Below the pieces are notes generated by a model. The model did no database searches. It was not told where the DNA came from and saw nothing but the letters and a program-made list of their open reading frames with translations. Both the position numbers and the translations under genes were made by a program. A DNA stretch of 64,000 nucleotides from Byssochlamys sp. IMV 00236 (lineage: Eukaryota > Ascomycota > Eurotiomycetes > Eurotiales > Thermoascaceae). The DNA is taken from assembly GCA_001931875.2 (NCBI GenBank), contig MSJH02000650.1, positions 1 through 64,000 on the forward strand, given 5' to 3'. Below, one piece after another: positions 37,085 through 48,647 of the stretch (the first letter of the stretch is position 1; the number at the start of each line of letters is the position of its first letter).

Positions 37085-37290
37085 CAGTTGCAGCTAGTGC
37101 TGCTATAGCTAATACTGCTAGTATAGCTAATACTACTAGTATAGCTAGTACTACTGCTATAGCTATAATAAAATAAAGGGGCTAATAAAGCAGAGGGGCT
37201 AATAGAGCAGAGGGGCTAATAAAGCAGAGAAGCTAATAGAGCAAAAAAGCTAATAAAATAAAGGAGCTAATAGAGCAGAGAAACAGAGAA
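37085..37290. repeat. short tandem repeats inside the AT-rich block
   Basis: Two adjoining arrays. From about 37085 to 37170 are variants of GCTAGTATAGCTAATACTGC with a period near 18-21. From about 37180 to 37290 are variants of GCTAATAGAGCAGAGGG with a period near 17-18 and mostly A/G differences between units. The edges are approximate. Confidence 0.65.
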
Positions 37291-38472
37291 GCAGTTTTAA
37301 ACTCCCCCTTATAACCGCGCTTAAGAAGAGTTTAAGAGATTTAAATAGAAACTAAGAGGAGTAAAAAAGTTAATAAAATAAAAAAAAAGAGAAGTAAAAG
37401 AGATAATAAAATAGAGAAGTTAGGATCTCTATATTTACTAGATTTATAAAGCCTAGGATTAGAGAATCTTAAGATAAGCTAATAGTGCAGATATTAGCCC
37501 TAAAGCAATCTATATAATAAATAGGAATATACCTATTTAATATAGCTAGCTTATCCCTAGGTCCGGTATATTATTTTAACCTCTCTTTTTTAATATCTAA
37601 GCTATTAAGCTATTAAAGAAGCTAATAGAGCAGAAGAGTAATAATAAAGTAAAAGAATAATAATAGAATAAAGGAACAATAATAAAGCAGAAAAATAGGC
37701 CTGCTAAAATAATTAATAAATTATAAAGAAATTAGCTAAGCGCTTTAATAAATTAAGCCTAAGCTAATAAGTTAGCAGTAGCTAATAAAGAAATAATAGT
37801 ATAGCCTATTATAGGCTCCTGGCAGGTTAATAATAACTGCCCTTATTAATAATATATTTGCTTTTATATAGATCTTAATAACTTAAATTAAGAGCTACTA
37901 CTCTAGATAGCCCCCAGCTATAAAATCTATAAAGAAAATAATATATAATAATAAAGGAAATAAAGCACAATAAAGCCTATAAATAAATAAGCTTATTACC
38001 GCATTAGAAGGAGAAAAAAAAAAGAAAAAAAAGACAGAGGTAAAAGCACCCTTTTATACCTAAAAAATAGGGTATAAATTCTCTCCCTACTATAAATCTA
38101 AGGGGGAAGAAATATAATTATCCTTTAAATAAATCTAAGATTCTAAATAGAAAGGAATATAATAGGGATAATAAATAATACTAGTTACTAATAACAGGAG
38201 GAGGCCTAATAATAATAAGAAGGCAGTAAGGGAATATAGAAGCATAAAGCTATAATATAGAATAAGAAGGGGGAAAGAAAATAAAAAATTTAATATAAGC
38301 AATAAATAGCCGGGGTATAGCATTATAATAGTTAATATTAATATCTTAAATAGACTAATAAGAAGCTAGCATTTTAAATAAAAAAAATACTCTAAAAGCA
38401 AGCTTTTATAATAATTAAAAATAATAACCTTTAATTAGCCTATTTAAATATTAAATAACCTCTTAACAGAAT

Positions 38473-38586
38473 CCTCTAATCCTTACTTACTGCTACTATC
38501 CCCTCTACTATTATTTATAGCCTCTAAATCCTCTAATCCTTATTTATTGCTATTATTTCCTCTACTATTATTTATAGCCTCTAAAT
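38473..38586. repeat. 57-bp tandem duplication differing only by C/T changes
   Basis: Copies at 38473-38529 and 38530-38586 begin CCTCTAATCCTTA and end TTTATAGCCTCTAAAT. By eye they differ at five positions, all C in the first copy and T in the second. Confidence 0.8.
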
Positions 38587-41500
38587 CTTTTATATATAAT
38601 ATTATAGCATCTAGGATATTAGAAGGAGGGGTTAAAAAGATAAAAGGGATAGCATAAATAACCTAATAATATAAACTATAGGTTAGTACAGGAAGAAGCT
38701 ATAAGATGCCTATTTATATATTAAGACCTCTAATATTCTATATTAGCCCTTTATTAATCCTTAAGATTACCTAGCTTATACTAAAGCCTCTAATAATTAA
38801 ATAGCTCCTTAAATAAAATATTAGAGAGAGTCCTTACCTAGGAAATAGCTATATAGTTTAAACTCTTTATAAACTCTAAATAGGCAAGATTTAACACAGC
38901 CCGGTCTAGTATTATACCCTAAGATTTATATATACTAATAGCATATACTATTATAATAGAGAACTAGGTCTATTAGTAATTAATATAATTATAAATAAAC
39001 TTTTTATATAACTAAAAGATAGGAACAATTAGATAGCTATTACTATCTTAATAAAAACACAGTCTCTTATAATTATTAAAGCAGATTAAAAAAGCCAGTA
39101 ATAGATCTTACTAATAATTATTACCCTAAGCTTATATAATATTAAAAAGTATACTAAAAGAGCTATTTACTAAACCTTACTCTATTTAAATATTCTCCTT
39201 TAGTATAACTCTCGCACTAATTACTAATACTAGCTCCTAAGATAGATTAATAGCATTATTATTACTAATACCCTTAATACTATAGCCCTTATTTAAAATA
39301 AAACATTTAATTACCGGCTAATAAAGATCTTATAAAATCTTATAGTTATAAGAGTAGATATTCTTCTTTATTAATAAAATATATAGTATATCCTAAAAAT
39401 AAAGAATCTTATATAATACTTTCTATATTATATAAAAGGCTAATAGCTACTAATTATACTTATTAATATAATCCTCCTATAGATAATCTAAAGCTATTCT
39501 AAACCTAATAAAGGCAGAATTAATATTAGCTTAATGCCGGACAGTATTTAATTTAATTATCCTATTAAATATTTAATACATATATTGCTTATAATAATCT
39601 AGCAATAATAGATTTAAAGAATATTCTAGCTTCTGCTTAGCTAGAGCCCCTTCTAAATTATTTTCTTATAGCTATTACTATTAATATTATAATAATTATA
39701 TAATAGACCTATAGAGGGGTTTTTATATTATAAGGGCTAATTAATAGAAATTACCTATTAGTATAATATTTAAACCGCTAAAAGAAAAATCTTAATAGGC
39801 AGAGAAGATCTATAAACAGTACTATATAATCTAGGCTAATATATAAAGGCTTATTATAGACTTCTTATTAATAATAAGATAATAGATCTTTAAGAAGGTT
39901 ACTTATATAGCCTATAAGTTCTAACTAATTAATAGTATATAATTATTAGTATTTAAATATACTAGTAGGTAAAATAAACTATAAAGAATTTTCCCCTAAA
40001 TATTAAATACTACAACTCTAATAGATACTGCTTAAAGAAGTAGAGATTTTAGCTATTATCTCTTATTAGCTATTCTTTCTATTACTAATAAAATTAGCAT
40101 AATAATATAAGACTTCCTAATCTTAGCCTTCTTATTTAGATTAATAAAAAGCTGCTTATTAAGCTCCCTATTTAGAAAATATATATAATTATTAATAAGC
40201 AGATTATAAAGGTCTTATTACTTAGGCTTTAAGTTATCTACTATAATAAAAGAATGTATAAATATATTTATAAAGGAATAGGTCTTATATAATGCCCAAT
40301 AATCTTATTTAATCTTATACTAGCTAATATAAGGGCTCTAATTATAAGCCTAATCTAGATTTTTATTATCTAGGTTATTTACATTCTCTATTTAAGTAAC
40401 TGCCTTGCGCGCTAATAGCCTTACTGCAAGATTAGCCTATAAGAGATTCTCTTATTTTATCTAGAAGTTCTCTTACTTTAATAAATCCTTATAATCTTAT
40501 AATAGCACCTGCTAATAAAAATTATCTAAATATTAATAGCTATTACTAATATTAAGAAATTCCTCTATAGCCTAAAAAAGATAATATAATATTATCTTTA
40601 TACAGCTATAGTCCTTAATATCTAATTCTTTATAGATTAAAAAATATTATAAGACCTATAATATACTCCTTAAGCTAAAATAAGTATTAAATGCTAAGAA
40701 ATTAGAGTAGTAAAAGAAGTCTAGATAAATAATATTATTATAGTCTCTCTATTGCATATATTTTTTTAAAAGAGACTATCTATAGACTAGCTTATTAGGA
40801 TCCTAATAATTTATAAAGTAATATAACTCCCTATATTATTTATATAAATAGCAATTAACCTTAAAAACTAAGTGAGAATTTAATTATAATAAAAGATTAA
40901 ACAATAGATAGCATATCTTTTATATAGACTAATCCCGCTTTATAACTAAATAATTTATTAATTTCTATACTAATAAAAGAAATAGATTAGCTATAATTAG
41001 CTATATAAAGAAATTCTATAAGAAGCTCTTATAAGACTTAATATATTTCTTTCTTTTACTTATATACTTAGCTAAATAGTTTAAGACAGCCTAACTCCCT
41101 ATATAAGGCAAGAAGTCTATATTAGCCTTTTAGCGTATAATAACTAAAGCATTAAACCTATTAAATATAGAATTATTATATTTTAGGCATATAATATAAT
41201 AACTAAGCCCTAAAAATTGCTTAAGACTAAGCCTCTCCTAATATATATATAGGAAATAAAAGCAGTAATATAATTCTCTTATATACTTATTTAGCTATAA
41301 ATAATATTGCCTGCTATAAATATAATACTAAAGTTAATTAATTAAACTAGATAGAAAGCTTAATATATTTAGCATTATATTAAACGGTAAAAATATAAAA
41401 GATCTATTCTCTAGACTATAGTCTCTAGGGCCTCTGGGGGGATTAATTATAGAAACATAATTACTCTACTAATAGATAAATTCCTTTTAGCCTAATAGAT

Positions 41501-43842
41501 TATTAGCTAATTCTAGGGATAAAGCATTAAATAGCTAATAGAATCTATAGTTATAAATAGATCTATAGCCCTATTATTTATACTAAGATTAATAATTAAT
41601 TATACTGAATTTTTTATTTAGAACCTTCTTCTAAAATATCTTATATTAATATCTAAACTAATATATAATAATATAAGGATTATTATAGAGATTCTCCTAT
41701 ACTATTTAGATCTATTTATTAGTAAAGCTGGCCTTCTAATTATTATAGTAAAATATATAATATATTAGATTATCCTAATAATAGTTAGCAGTAAACAATA
41801 TAAAGAATAAATAAGGAGAAGCTAGGTTAATAATAAATATTAGGAGGTCTATATTCCTTTTATACTAAAATAAACCGGTCCCCTATATAGTTAATAAAAA
41901 GAAGTTAATTAATTTTAATAATACTTCCTAGCAGGGTAATTTTAATTATAGGGCCTCCTAAATATCCTCTAAAAACTATAACTTAGGGTTTATCTAATAG
42001 TCCTAATTAATATAAAAGCCAGATTATTTATTAACCTAGGACTATATTAATATATTAAAAACTATATAGTAGAAGTAAGAATATTAAATAAACTAATTAT
42101 CCTAATATTTTATTAGATAGGCTAAATAATCCTTTAACTCTATAATACGCCTGCGGGTAGTAAGAAAATTGCCTTTATTAAAGAGGTATAATATTAAGAA
42201 GGTCTAGGACAATAGGGGGATTATATAATTAAACTCTCTAATTAGAGTGCTTTAATAGAATAATATTATTAATTATACTATAGATTATAGCCAGTCTTAA
42301 AGAGCTAACATTTTATTATTTTTTATTAGGATATCTAGGATAGCAATAGCCTTTATAGTATTAAGATTATTATCTTTACTAAAATTTGTAATAATAAATA
42401 CTAGTACTTCTTTAATAGTAAACTCTATAAAGACTAACTAATCTATAATAAACCTATTATTAGATAAGGACTAAGCTACCTTAAGATTAATCTCAATATT
42501 ATAATAGCCAGGGTAATAAGCCTATAAGAAGTATAACCATTGTAGGATATAATAGTGCTATATATAGAAATTATAGATAAATTAGCAATTTAGGAGAGAC
42601 TTATTCCTAATATTAAATAGCTAAAAAAGGATAATATCTAAATTAAAAAAAAGTATAAATAATTTATTATAAACCCTATTAGTATTCTATAAGAAATTAA
42701 TAATATAACTATAGTATTTATACTACTGGCCGCAAACCTATATTACCTATATATATATATAGATACAGGCAATTAATATCTCTTTAATCTAGATTAGCTC
42801 TAGAAGTTTTAATAAGATATCTCTAGAATCTATCTTATTCTCCGCGCTAAATAAATAAAATATACTCTAATTATTAAAACAATATAAATAAATGCCTTCT
42901 TTAAACTCTAGGAACTATTGCTTATTATAATTAGAATAGATCTCTATCTAATTAACGGCCAGCTTCTTATTAAAATTATAAATTAATTACTAGTCCTTTA
43001 AAGACAGAGCTAGGTTACTAGGCAATAAAATAGCCCTAGATAGCTCAGGCTTAAGTTTAGGATTGGGTAACTTAGGCTTAGGCACCTCTAGCTTAAGAAT
43101 AGGCAATAATACTAGTATAAAGGAAGCCTAAAAGGAAAATATAAAAAGAAATAAAAAAATACTTAATAAGTCCTTAATTATAAAAAATATAATATTAAAA
43201 AAGGGAGAAGTAAAAGGAGCATTAAATATAAATAATAGATTAAATAATAAAGCTAATACCTTAATAGAGGCTAGAGAAATAAATAAACTTACTATAGAAG
43301 GCTAAGCAATTAGATAATATAATAATAAAATAGAAGGCAGCTCCTTACTAGCTTAATAAGCAACTTAATTATTATATTAAATAGCTACTTACTAACAGCA
43401 GATATCAGCTATATTAAAAGAATTAAAGCTATATAACTTATAAAAGTAAAAACTAGGAAAAAAAGTAAAAGCTATATCTAAAGTAATATTAGTAATAGAT
43501 TATTTATAATAATTTTATAAAATCTATATAAAATATTAGCAGTAGTAAGAAAAGAGAGTAAAAAATATATCTTATTATAATAAGCCAGGTAATTAATAAT
43601 AAGCTTTATACCCCTATAAAAAGTAAATTCTAATAAAGGCAGGGCCTTTATATAAAAGGAATAAGACTTTAAAATAGAAGATATTATAAATAGGCAATAA
43701 AAGGCAGGGGGTAAAAACTATAAAATATATAAATTAATTAATATAGATATAAACCTATATAAAAGGTTAAAAAAAATTATTTTAATTTCTTAAATTAGAA
43801 GGCAATAATATTAAGCAATTTAAAATATCTAATAAATTAATA

Positions 43843-43917
43843 ATCATATACAGTTTACTCGAGATAGACTAATTAAATTAAAGATCACATGCAGTTTACT
43901 CAGAATAAACCAATTAA
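43843..43917. repeat. 34-bp direct repeat near the right end of the AT-rich block
   Basis: Copies at 43843-43876 and 43884-43917 share ATCA.AT.CAGTTTACTC and AATTAA. The seven differences I count are all transitions. They lie about 70-140 bp inside the right inverted repeat. Confidence 0.65.
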
Positions 43918-43982
43918 AGAGATTAAAAAAAATAGGAAAAAAGTGGAGCACTTTTGCAGCCAGTATATTAAAACATTTCGCT

Positions 43983-43995
43983 AGCGCTCAATGAT
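43983..43995 (-). repeat. right 13-bp inverted repeat
   Basis: Reads AGCGCTCAATGAT on the plus strand, the reverse complement of 36619-36631. It lies within about 25 bp of the right edge of the AT-rich composition. Confidence 0.55.
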
Positions 43996-46900
43996 AATTC
44001 ATAACACTAGGCCGTTTCTGACAAGCCAGTATGGGTGCCCAGGTGGGCACCTACCAATCTTTTATAGTATCTCACTAGGACAGTAGTATTTTACTATCGT
44101 AGTGACTGTGGAACGATGATGCGGCTTAGCATGCTCGATCCTGTCCGACCAACTTCTCCGGAATCCGCGGTGAATTGAAGCTCGAGGGATCGGATTGACG
44201 GGCCGTTGGATGAGTTTGTCCGCTGATGTGTCGATACTGCGGATAAAGTCGACGATGTAGTAGTACCTATCCATATGCTGCAGGACCAGTCTAAGCAGCA
44301 GCTATGCAGTAGTTGCAGTTCCGCTGAACTATTGATCTTGATGAGCCATGGTGGCCGCGTGGGCTGGTACCTGCATGTGAACTTAGCAAATGGTGTCATC
44401 CCTCAAATGAAGATATAAACCTGCCGGCACTTACTCATCATGTCAGATTGCGAACTCCATACGATGAGGTGAGCCGTCAGCCCTACACTATACTTGGGAG
44501 ATATAATCCCGTGACTGAGAGTAGAGCAGACCAGTACCTCAGACGTTAAAATCTAATCTGCGACACTGCCACTCTCTCTAAGGAATTATATGCGGGCAGG
44601 GTCTGGCGCCAAAGTGCTCCTTGCACCATCCACCATAGAGATGAGCAATAGCAGACCGGGGTGTATGATCAGGGCTAAGATTGCCGATAGGAGCCAAGAG
44701 AAAAATAATCAGGCAACACATTCGTTCTCGACAGCGCCGCGTCTAACTGCCTTTACGAAATTAGTCGCGGGAAGCCCGTATGTGTAACTAGTTTCAGGTG
44801 CTGCGTACTCCGTATAGGGTGGTATTACGCTCCAGTTCACAGGGGGAAGTCATTGGCAGCCTATCACATCTGCTCTGTATCTGTCTGTAGGTAGATAGGC
44901 CTGGACGGATTGTGCTGACAGGGATCGGATCAATAAGCCATGAGCCGCCCGAAAGAAGCATACAGATCCTATGCTATTGCTACAAGGTTAACTCTGTTCG
45001 GGTTTTCCTTTTCAGCGGTTGTTGAGCCTCATAGAATCTGATAGTGATGTCAGCTGGAAATAAATCATGTTAGCTTATACGCCTAAGTCGATAATGAGAC
45101 CACGTTCTTAGGGGAATGCGGATGCGCAGTGCAGACGCATGGTACCTTACATGGCAGCAAAGCAGCCTAAACGACTCTACCCAATCTTGCTAAAGTAGTG
45201 ATATGTACTCGGACGTATTCGGTTGTGCGGGCCTAAATCTATCCAAGTTAGCGTCATCTATCGGATGATTAGAAGATGTGAAGAGGTAAATGAGCCCGCT
45301 GTTTCCACGTCCCAGCAGGGGGGCGCGTACTAAATAATCAGGGTCACACAATCGTGACAAGGGTCGACGATCCGATGAACTGATCGACAAGAAAAAGTAA
45401 CTATTACCGTTTGGACGAGGGCCTTGATGGTTAAAAGTGAAAGAGGAAATAGAGGTTCACATACCTTGTCAGTAACCCTATGGAGCCTATTCCACGATGC
45501 TGGAGAGCGAGCAGGGTTACAAGTGAGACAACCGCTCGTTTAAGGTGTACAGGGTGCAGCGCTTTCGAAGCTAAGACCAGCAGGAGACCAGAGAGTCCGA
45601 AATAACCGCTGATAACGGTATTCAGGGTCCTGGACTGTGCGCGTCCCCAGATACAGACCCCCGCACATAACTATACCATACCAAGCCAGGGCCGTATCAT
45701 GTTTATGGTATGTCACTGACAGTAGGTATGTTCCGAGACATGAGTACTGGGGGTCCTTGATCGGCTCCACATCCAGACTAGTTCATGTCTGGGAGTCAAG
45801 ATACAAAGGAATTCTCTCTTTTTTGTCAAGCGAGCAAGCTGCAAGAACCTAGTGCGGTCGTTCCCGGGTACCGTGGGCAAGTGGGTAAATACGTGGCTCC
45901 GTGGCTAAAAGACGCAACTGATCGCCTCTCAGGGTTAATATCTTGATGCTGGTCAGCATCCGAGACTAATTGCTGCATCGAAGCGGGCATATGTAAGGTA
46001 CACTATGTATGAGGGGCCATATTACGTGAGCTAAGTTATGAGAAAAGAGGTCGCTATTGAAGTTAGTAACCACATATATGGAAGAAAGAGTATATCTGGA
46101 GTCATCTCTTGTCTGTCATCTGAGATAACGAAGAAACTAATAGTGAAACTAATAGTATAGCAACAAAAAAAAAAAAGGGGGGATACCGATGCCATATACT
46201 AACAAGTCCCGGAACCGGATGGTCAGAGTATCTATTACTACTGTTCGTATCTCCCCGTCATGCGCGGCACCACCTAACACTAGTCGTTGATGATTATGGG
46301 GAACCCTTAGCCTCGCACTCTAACCTACTCTAGACCCTCGTGCAGGGCCCATAACTTGGAAGGATCTTAAGGCTTGGACGGGGGTATTATTATTTTTTAG
46401 TTAGCAGAGGCGTGGAAACAGAGCTCATGGAGCTTGGTCCATCTACCGGCCTTAGCTGCCACATGGATCCACTCGCACGTTCACCCGATGCCAACATCCC
46501 ATCTCTTGGACATAACAGCTCTTCCCCACGTCGCAATTGTACCATATGCAGGCGTCAGGACATGACAATTGCTTCCCCTGCGTCTTATGCCCGCAGTGCA
46601 TAATGCACATGTGGAGTTCAATTTCGGATGCTGCCAGATTCAGATTACAGAGATGGGCTAGGTATGTACTGTATCTGTTAGCCTGGTACGAGAATCGTGG
46701 GCCAACAATACTAGCACGTAATTCAGGCATAATGTACAGGAAGCCCCAGGAACAACTTCGTCCGCAAGACGTCAGCATTATCACTGGGCCCTCTTTCTCT
46801 CTCCTTCCACTGTCCACTCAACGAGGAGAGCCGCGGGGCAAGATAGAGGGGCTGCAGAGGAACTTATTCTGGGGATCCGGACAAACTCACATTTGGCTCA

Positions 46901-48647
46901 GATAGCAGGGGTATCGCAGCAGCGACGTCTCCTTTCGTCTATCTTAACGAGTCGAACCTCAGATTGAGGCTTACCCGCTCATGAGTTTCCTACCAGAGAG
47001 AACCCGTCCCTTCACTCACTTCGCGCACGGCCATCGCGGAAGGTCTTCCGTGAACTCGGGCTTTAGCTTCGTCTATGTTCTGGGATGTGGAACCACGGGA
47101 AGAGATGAAGATCCATGGATGAGGATATCATTGCCACCACTTTTCCGACATGATCAGTCGATTCTCGCGATCAGTGCTTCCTGGCGGCCGCCATTATGTA
47201 ACCCAACGGATAATTCAGAGAGGCCTAGTCGTATAGTTAGTATGTATGAGACCCAATCGTTCTACACACGGTACCTACAGCATCATGTCTGCATTGGGTG
47301 AGATCCCTGATCACCAGACGAGATACGACTGGGAGGTCAGCCATCTACCCGTATCTATGGGATATCAGGTCAGCCCGGTGGATTGACACCGGGAAGTCTG
47401 TCAAGTGGCTGGTCAAGCACGATCGATGGTGATAGGATCCTCCTGCTTACATTGTACTATCCGCCAGTTCCTTGAGCTTCCAGCCGCTAGGCTGACGACA
47501 GTATAGGAAACTTCAACTTAGAGAGGGGTGACATATCTTGGTGGGGTGTCCACTTAGTGTATTGCACCGGTCTGGCCAATGGATACTATCAGCCGTTACC
47601 AACGGCTTCTCACACGAGGAGATCAAAGGCAAGCATTGTATGAACGCTGGCGGCAAGACACGAATCAGCCACCGGGAGCGTTCAGTGGGCATGATTGATG
47701 ATGAACCCTATTCCCATGGTGCCAGGTTGGTTTAAGCCTCTTGACTCTCGACCTACATTGTTCTGGGCCTCTTTCTCAGGCGATATCTTTGCCATAGAGA
47801 ACGCATCAACAATGCATTTCCTCGCCTCCAGCCGATCGCCACTTAGCGTACGGAGTGCAGATGAAGGGATCGGACATATCATCCGCCTGTCACTCCAGAA
47901 CTGACCCTTCACCTGGACGTGATCCTAATCTATCTAGCAAAAGGCCCTAGATAACTAGCTTCTGTCCTGACGCAGAGGTGCCATGGAGTTTCTGCCAATG
48001 TCTTGCGTTCCCCACTCGCATTTACTTTCCGGACTTTGATGAACTCACTGTTTATAGGACATCCTTGCTAACTTCCCAAGGATATAGCTGTTTGTGCTGC
48101 AGCTGTCTCCTCTGGACAGGACGCCATCGTCCCACCGCTTTCCGTGCCCAATTCACTAGTTTGACTGGGGACCTCAGAGCATACTGTGCTAGTATTCTTT
48201 GGATATAGTTACCTATCGTCCTCTCTTGACCTCTCTTGACATCTTATATTCGAAAGCATCCGACTATAATTGAAGAGCATACTCTCTCTGTCTGTGTCAT
48301 TCAAAGCACACCCTGACACGGTGCTTCCCCTACATTGAGCCCTTATTGACAACGGGTATTGCCTGCCTGTAAGCAATACGGGGCCACTGAAGACTCCAAA
48401 GCACCTCTATATTTCATATCTGCTGCGCCCCAACGTGAAATCCCATTAATACGTCGCTCTAATATCTCTGTGTCCTGTCACGGTTCTAAATATGGAGACC
48501 TTGCGGTTTCAGGCCTGGCCCGAGCAGACATCTTGTTTCAAGCTGTCTTATGACGCGGAGACGTGCAGTCAGCTATCCAATGTGGTGAGCTTATGCGTTC
48601 GATTCCGGATACGTCGACTAGTTCTAAGAGCTGCTCAGGATCTGTCG
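43996..48647. other. intergenic, right flank of the AT-rich block
   Basis: About 4.7 kb of ordinary composition without a supportable gene. A 7-bp-stem palindrome lies at 44034-44051. A short tandem CTCTCTTGAC duplication occurs near 48220-48240, upstream of the next gene. The longest frames, about 121 codons at 46452-46905, sit antisense to each other and have no recognisable motifs. Confidence 0.55.
44034..44051. repeat. short hairpin GGTGCCC-AGGT-GGGCACC
   Basis: Perfect 7-bp inverted repeat with a 4-base loop, GC-rich, 39 bp outside the right inverted repeat of the AT-rich block. It may be incidental. Confidence 0.6.

Larger units (their letters stand above)
36619..43995. mobile_element. 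AT-rich RIP-like block, probable ancient transposon or repeat relic
   Basis: About 7.4 kb of extremely AT-rich DNA dominated by TA dinucleotides, with TAA/TAG stops in all frames; the longest open frame is 62 codons. The composition changes abruptly near 36.66 and 43.97 kb, inside otherwise normal sequence. The 13-mer ATCATTGAGCGCT at 36619-36631 reappears inverted at 43983-43995, close to both composition edges, as expected for element termini. Internal duplications at 38473-38586 and 43843-43917 differ only by transitions. This fits repeat-induced point mutation (C to T on either strand), known from many ascomycetes. No transposase or reverse transcriptase can be read. I see no target-site duplication outside the inverted repeats. 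A segment of AT-rich heterochromatin of other origin is the alternative. Confidence 0.6.

Noticed and set aside
37085..37290. Regularly spaced repeats resembling a CRISPR array
   Set aside because: Units are contiguous without spacers, degenerate and AT-rich, and the genome is fungal.
36619..43995. Centromere or mitochondrial DNA insertion as explanation of the AT-rich block
   Set aside because: The block is short with sharp edges, sits between normal genes, and shows duplicate copies with transition-only differences; no mitochondrial gene is recognisable.
46452..46905. Two frames of about 121 codons, antisense to each other
   Set aside because: No family resemblance; Cys-rich look does not match a zinc cluster or other known spacing.
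48492..48647. Upstream in-frame extension of the second Zn2Cys6 factor
   Set aside because: The added residues do not resemble a regulator N-terminus; the ATG at 48648 is sufficient.
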